Shown one piece after another: positions 61,559-64,000 of a DNA stretch of 64,000 nt. The stretch's first letter is position 1, and each line of letters starts with the position of its first letter. Under the pieces are notes generated by a model. The model had not been told where the DNA came from and ran no database searches. It saw only the letters and a list, made by a program, of their open reading frames with translations. A program made the translations under genes and the position numbers. The DNA is from JAFAGX01 sp035623255 (GTDB lineage: Bacteria; Acidobacteriota; Terriglobia; Terriglobales; Acidobacteriaceae): NCBI GenBank assembly GCA_035623255.1, contig DASPTU010000125.1, positions 62,001-126,000 of the forward strand, read 5' to 3'.

Positions 61559-61939
61559 CTACGCGCTTTTCTCGGTGGCGACGCCGCTCAGGCTTGACGC
61601 AGTTTGTTCTGCCGCTGCAGCCGAATCAAAGAATCGAAAGAACGATTCCACACGAGTGATCCCCAACGTGGTGCGGACACGATTGTTCACCCCGACCAGT
61701 GCGAGACTGCGGCCGTCCTTCTGATGAGTAACGTATGCCCCGACCAGAACTCCTACGCCCGCCGAATCGACGTAGGGCACATCGGTCAGATCCAGTATCA
61801 GGGCAGGCGCAGTGCTGGAACGAACCCTGTTCTGTAGGTCGAAAAGGTTAGAGATGACAATTGGTCCCTTCACGCGAAGGATTCGGTACCCTTTTTCCGG
61901 GTCCGTAGTTTCGTCGATGATAAGAGGCTCCTGGGGCAT
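61559..61939 (-). CDS. STAS-domain anti-sigma factor antagonist-like protein
   Basis: This 126-residue protein is of the SpoIIAA/RsbV type. The STAS phosphorylation site is in YVDSAGVGVLVGAY (Ser near 60), preceded by ALILDLTDV. It would be controlled by a kinase/phosphatase partner in a partner-switching module, but no RsbW-like kinase is in view. It converges with the propeller-kinase gene; the two stops are 17 bases apart. Confidence 0.88.
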   Translation of the reverse strand: MPQEPLIIDETTDPEKGYRILRVKGPIVISNLFDLQNRVRSSTAPALILDLTDVPYVDSAGVGVLVGAYVTHQKDGRSLALVGVNNRVRTTLGITRVESFFRFFDSAAAAEQTASSLSGVATEKSA

Positions 61940-62116
61940 TTCGGGATACTAACCTCGCAGCTTTTCTGATTTGTTAACGAAATATTAATTTACACGGATC
62001 GCCAACCCAAACCATTGTGGATCACGGAAATTGACAGTTTGTTGTAAAATGCCCTGGTTTCTTCGCGGACCCTCAATCCAGCCCAAACAGGACAACCGAA
62101 ACGTTCAGGTTCTGCC

Positions 62117-62347
62117 ATGACAAAACTTGACGCCACTCTCCGTGAACGATTAAAGCGAGTCGGTTTCACCCACGAAAATGAGATGCGGCTCTACGGACAG
62201 GAATTCATTTTGCAAAGCGATCCCATTATCATGGGCGACAATCTTATTTTTGTCGACGCAATCGAGAAAAAATCCGGCCAGCTAAAACGCGTCCGCATTC
62301 CGCTCACGATCGTGAGAATGGCCATGGAAGAGTACCGGGCTGCATAG
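62117..62347 (+). CDS. Small conserved-looking protein, unknown function
   Basis: This 76-residue soluble protein has mixed alpha/beta character (TLRERLKRVGFTHENEMRLY, IIMGDNLIFVDAIEKK). I do not recognise the family. It has no cysteines or membrane segments. Its place between a STAS protein and nuoC may be coincidental. The Shine-Dalgarno region is weak. Confidence 0.55.
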   Translation: MTKLDATLRERLKRVGFTHENEMRLYGQEFILQSDPIIMGDNLIFVDAIEKKSGQLKRVRIPLTIVRMAMEEYRAA

Positions 62348-62372
62348 CCCACCTCGCAACTATCGCAAACCC

Positions 62373-62396
62373 CGTCATCCTGACGAATCGGATCCT
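62373..62396. repeat. Dispersed intergenic repeat copy (diverged)
   Basis: CGTCATCCTGACGAATCGGA followed by TCCT is a diverged copy of the CATCCTGAGC repeat, in the spacer before nuoC. Confidence 0.35.
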
Positions 62397-62486
62397 TCTT
62401 CCTGTCGTTGACACCGGTCAGTCAAGCTGTTAGAAGTTGAGGTTCCTCCAAAGTGCATGCTGGCTGGAGGTTTGTAGCGCGTAGGG

Positions 62487-63134
62487 ATGCCTGAGCAAAC
62501 CAAGTCGCCCACGCCGCCGAGCGGCGACCCAAACCCGCCGGCGGGGCAGGCCACGACCGGCAGCGCCCACTCCACTCCTGCGCACAAACTTCCCGAAAAA
62601 CCAGCCGCTCCAGCCAAGCCCGCGGGACCTGTGCCCGTGCCTTGGCAGTCGCCTTTGGTTTCTAAGCTAAAGGCACAATATGGCTCCGGAGTTCGTGAGG
62701 CCAACACCTACCTCGGACAGAACTACCTGGTGCTCGAACCGTCCATTACAAACGAGGTTCTGCAGATTCTCCGAGATGAAGAGCAGTTCGACTATTGCGT
62801 TGATATAACCGCTGTTCATTATCCGCAGCGTGAGAAACCATTCGATCTTGTCTGGATTCTGTATTCCTTCGCGCGCAACGAGCGCTTACGTGTGAAGACG
62901 ATGCTCGCAGACGGCGAATCATTCCCCAGTTCTGTGGCGATTTGGCCGACTGCAAACTGGCTGGAACGCGAAGTCTATGACATGTTCGGCATCAAGTTCG
63001 ACGGACATCCGGATTTGAAACGCATATTGCTTCCCGACGGCTGGAAAGGTTATCCGCTGCGCAAAGATTACGGCATCATTCAGCAGGATCAGGAATGGGT
63101 CCGGATCAACTTGGGGATTGAGAGCGGGCAATAA
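62487..63134 (+). CDS. nuoC: NADH-quinone oxidoreductase subunit C
   Basis: A 30-kDa-type peripheral subunit of complex I. The conserved part starts near residue 50 and has YCVDITAVHYPQRE, VSLYSFARN-type LYSFARNERLRVKT and NWLEREVYDMFGIKFDGHPDLKRIL. The first 50 residues form a Pro/Ala-rich extension that is unusual for NuoC and probably disordered. The stop overlaps the nuoD start by one base (TAATG). nuoB is not upstream here. Confidence 0.94.
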   Translation: MPEQTKSPTPPSGDPNPPAGQATTGSAHSTPAHKLPEKPAAPAKPAGPVPVPWQSPLVSKLKAQYGSGVREANTYLGQNYLVLEPSITNEVLQILRDEEQFDYCVDITAVHYPQREKPFDLVWILYSFARNERLRVKTMLADGESFPSSVAIWPTANWLEREVYDMFGIKFDGHPDLKRILLPDGWKGYPLRKDYGIIQQDQEWVRINLGIESGQ

Positions 63135-64000
63135 TGGCTAATCCCACCACCTACCTTTCGCACCTCGAACTAGGCGAACCCGACAAGACCTTCCTCGATT
63201 CCAACGAACTTATCATCAACATGGGCCCGCAGCATCCGGCAACCCACGGCGTGCTGCGCGTCATTCTGAAGCTCGACGGCGAAAAAGTTCTCGGGACCGA
63301 GTGCGTCATCGGCTATCTGCATCGTGGCGTCGAAAAAATCGCCGAGAACCGCACCTATACCATGTTCAATCCCTATGTGGATCGCATGGATTACGTCGCT
63401 GCGGTTTCAAATGGTCTGGGGTATTGCGAAGCCGTCGAAAAGTTGCTGAATATCGAGGCTCCGCCCCGCGCCAGGTACATTCGCGTCATCCTCACCGAGT
63501 TGAATCGGCTGGCCAGCCATCAACTTTGGCTCGGTACACATGCCCTTGACATCGGCGCTATGACGCCCCTCTTTTACACGTTTCGCGACCGGGAAGAAAT
63601 TCTGAAGATTTTCGAGAAGTATTGTGGTGCGCGCCTCACTACTCATGCTTTTCGCATCGGTGGCTGCCAATACGAGACCTATGACGGTTTCGAGCGTGAC
63701 GTGAAAAAATTTCTCGATTTCGTTCCGCCTCGGATTGACGAATACGAGGAACTGCTCACTACCAACCGCATCTGGGTTGAGCGCACGAAAAACGTCGGCA
63801 AAATTTCCGCTGCCGATTGCAAAGCCCTTGGTGTGACTGGTCCCGTTCTTCGCGCCAGTGGCGTCAAATGGGACATTCGCAAGGCGCTCCCGTATGCAGC
63901 CTACCCGGAGTTTGACTTTGAGATTCCCACCGGCGCCAACGGCGACACTTACGACCGGTACATGGTACGTATGCAGGAGATGCGCCAGTCTCTCCGCATC
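63134..64000 (+). CDS. nuoD: NADH-quinone oxidoreductase subunit D, cut by window end
   Basis: The 49-kDa-type subunit of complex I, open to the right edge with 289 codons visible. It has MGPQHPATHGVLR, GYLHRGVEKIAENRTYT, the conserved ELNRLASHQLWLG and AFRIGGCQYETYDGF motifs, all typical NuoD. The ATG overlaps the nuoC stop. The remainder (C-terminal third) and later nuo genes lie outside the window. Confidence 0.95.
   Translation, partial: MANPTTYLSHLELGEPDKTFLDSNELIINMGPQHPATHGVLRVILKLDGEKVLGTECVIGYLHRGVEKIAENRTYTMFNPYVDRMDYVAAVSNGLGYCEAVEKLLNIEAPPRARYIRVILTELNRLASHQLWLGTHALDIGAMTPLFYTFRDREEILKIFEKYCGARLTTHAFRIGGCQYETYDGFERDVKKFLDFVPPRIDEYEELLTTNRIWVERTKNVGKISAADCKALGVTGPVLRASGVKWDIRKALPYAAYPEFDFEIPTGANGDTYDRYMVRMQEMRQSLRI

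Overview
This window looks like chromosome of a soil-type Acidobacteriota, most likely class Terriglobia (Koribacter-like). That is inferred from gene content and protein style, not from any search. The signs are moderately GC-rich coding sequence, an OmpA/carboxypeptidase-like TonB receptor, large Ser/Thr kinases carrying TPR or beta-propeller domains, a YXWGXW-repeat secreted protein, a DUF6677-like protein, and short-word inverted repeats between genes. The window is gene-dense. No gap between genes exceeds about 270 bases, and I saw no rRNA, tRNA, CRISPR array, phage or insertion sequence. Genes run off both ends: an ABC exporter at the left and nuoD at the right.

Layout. 1-4.8 kb is a housekeeping run on the + strand (MsbA-like ABC exporter, YicC, gmk, rpoZ, coaBC, family 4 uracil-DNA glycosylase). 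5.2-9.6 kb holds rbfA-nrnA, a small membrane protein, a family 39 glycosyltransferase and a GNAT enzyme. 9.7-15.5 kb is a minus-strand block (DUF6677 pair, M24 peptidase, AlkD-like protein, YggU, YggS, OPT transporter). 15.7-22.5 kb holds comF, an HNH protein, a kinase-TPR protein, two unknown proteins and an M20 peptidase.

22.6-27.9 kb is a minus-strand PQQ region: TonB receptor, unknown protein, pqqC, pqqD and pqqE. No pqqA or pqqB is visible. 28-35 kb holds a PLP decarboxylase, a Cys-rich membrane protein, lysS, a lone nuoA, and a 915-residue fusion of acyl-activating enzyme, carrier protein and acyltransferase. 35-43 kb holds secA, a YXWGXW protein, and cell-wall synthesis and recycling genes (murA, murQ, serine hydrolase).

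43-51.5 kb is the most notable region: a cofactor F420 set (cofG-cofD-cofC-cofE-cofH-npdG, all + strand), preceded by a deazaflavin-dependent-oxidoreductase-like gene and a flavin reductase. It is followed by an OpuC-type ABC pair with no binding protein, a PilZ protein, a SorAB-like sulfite dehydrogenase pair, stress or membrane proteins, an M48 protease, a DUF302/DsrE pair, a kinase-propeller protein, a STAS protein, and the start of nuoC-nuoD.

The redox-cofactor theme (F420, PQQ, molybdopterin sulfite oxidase, complex I) is the main biological story. The parts most likely to be under-described are the PQQ set with an unknown companion and TonB receptor, and the acidobacterial F420 locus.
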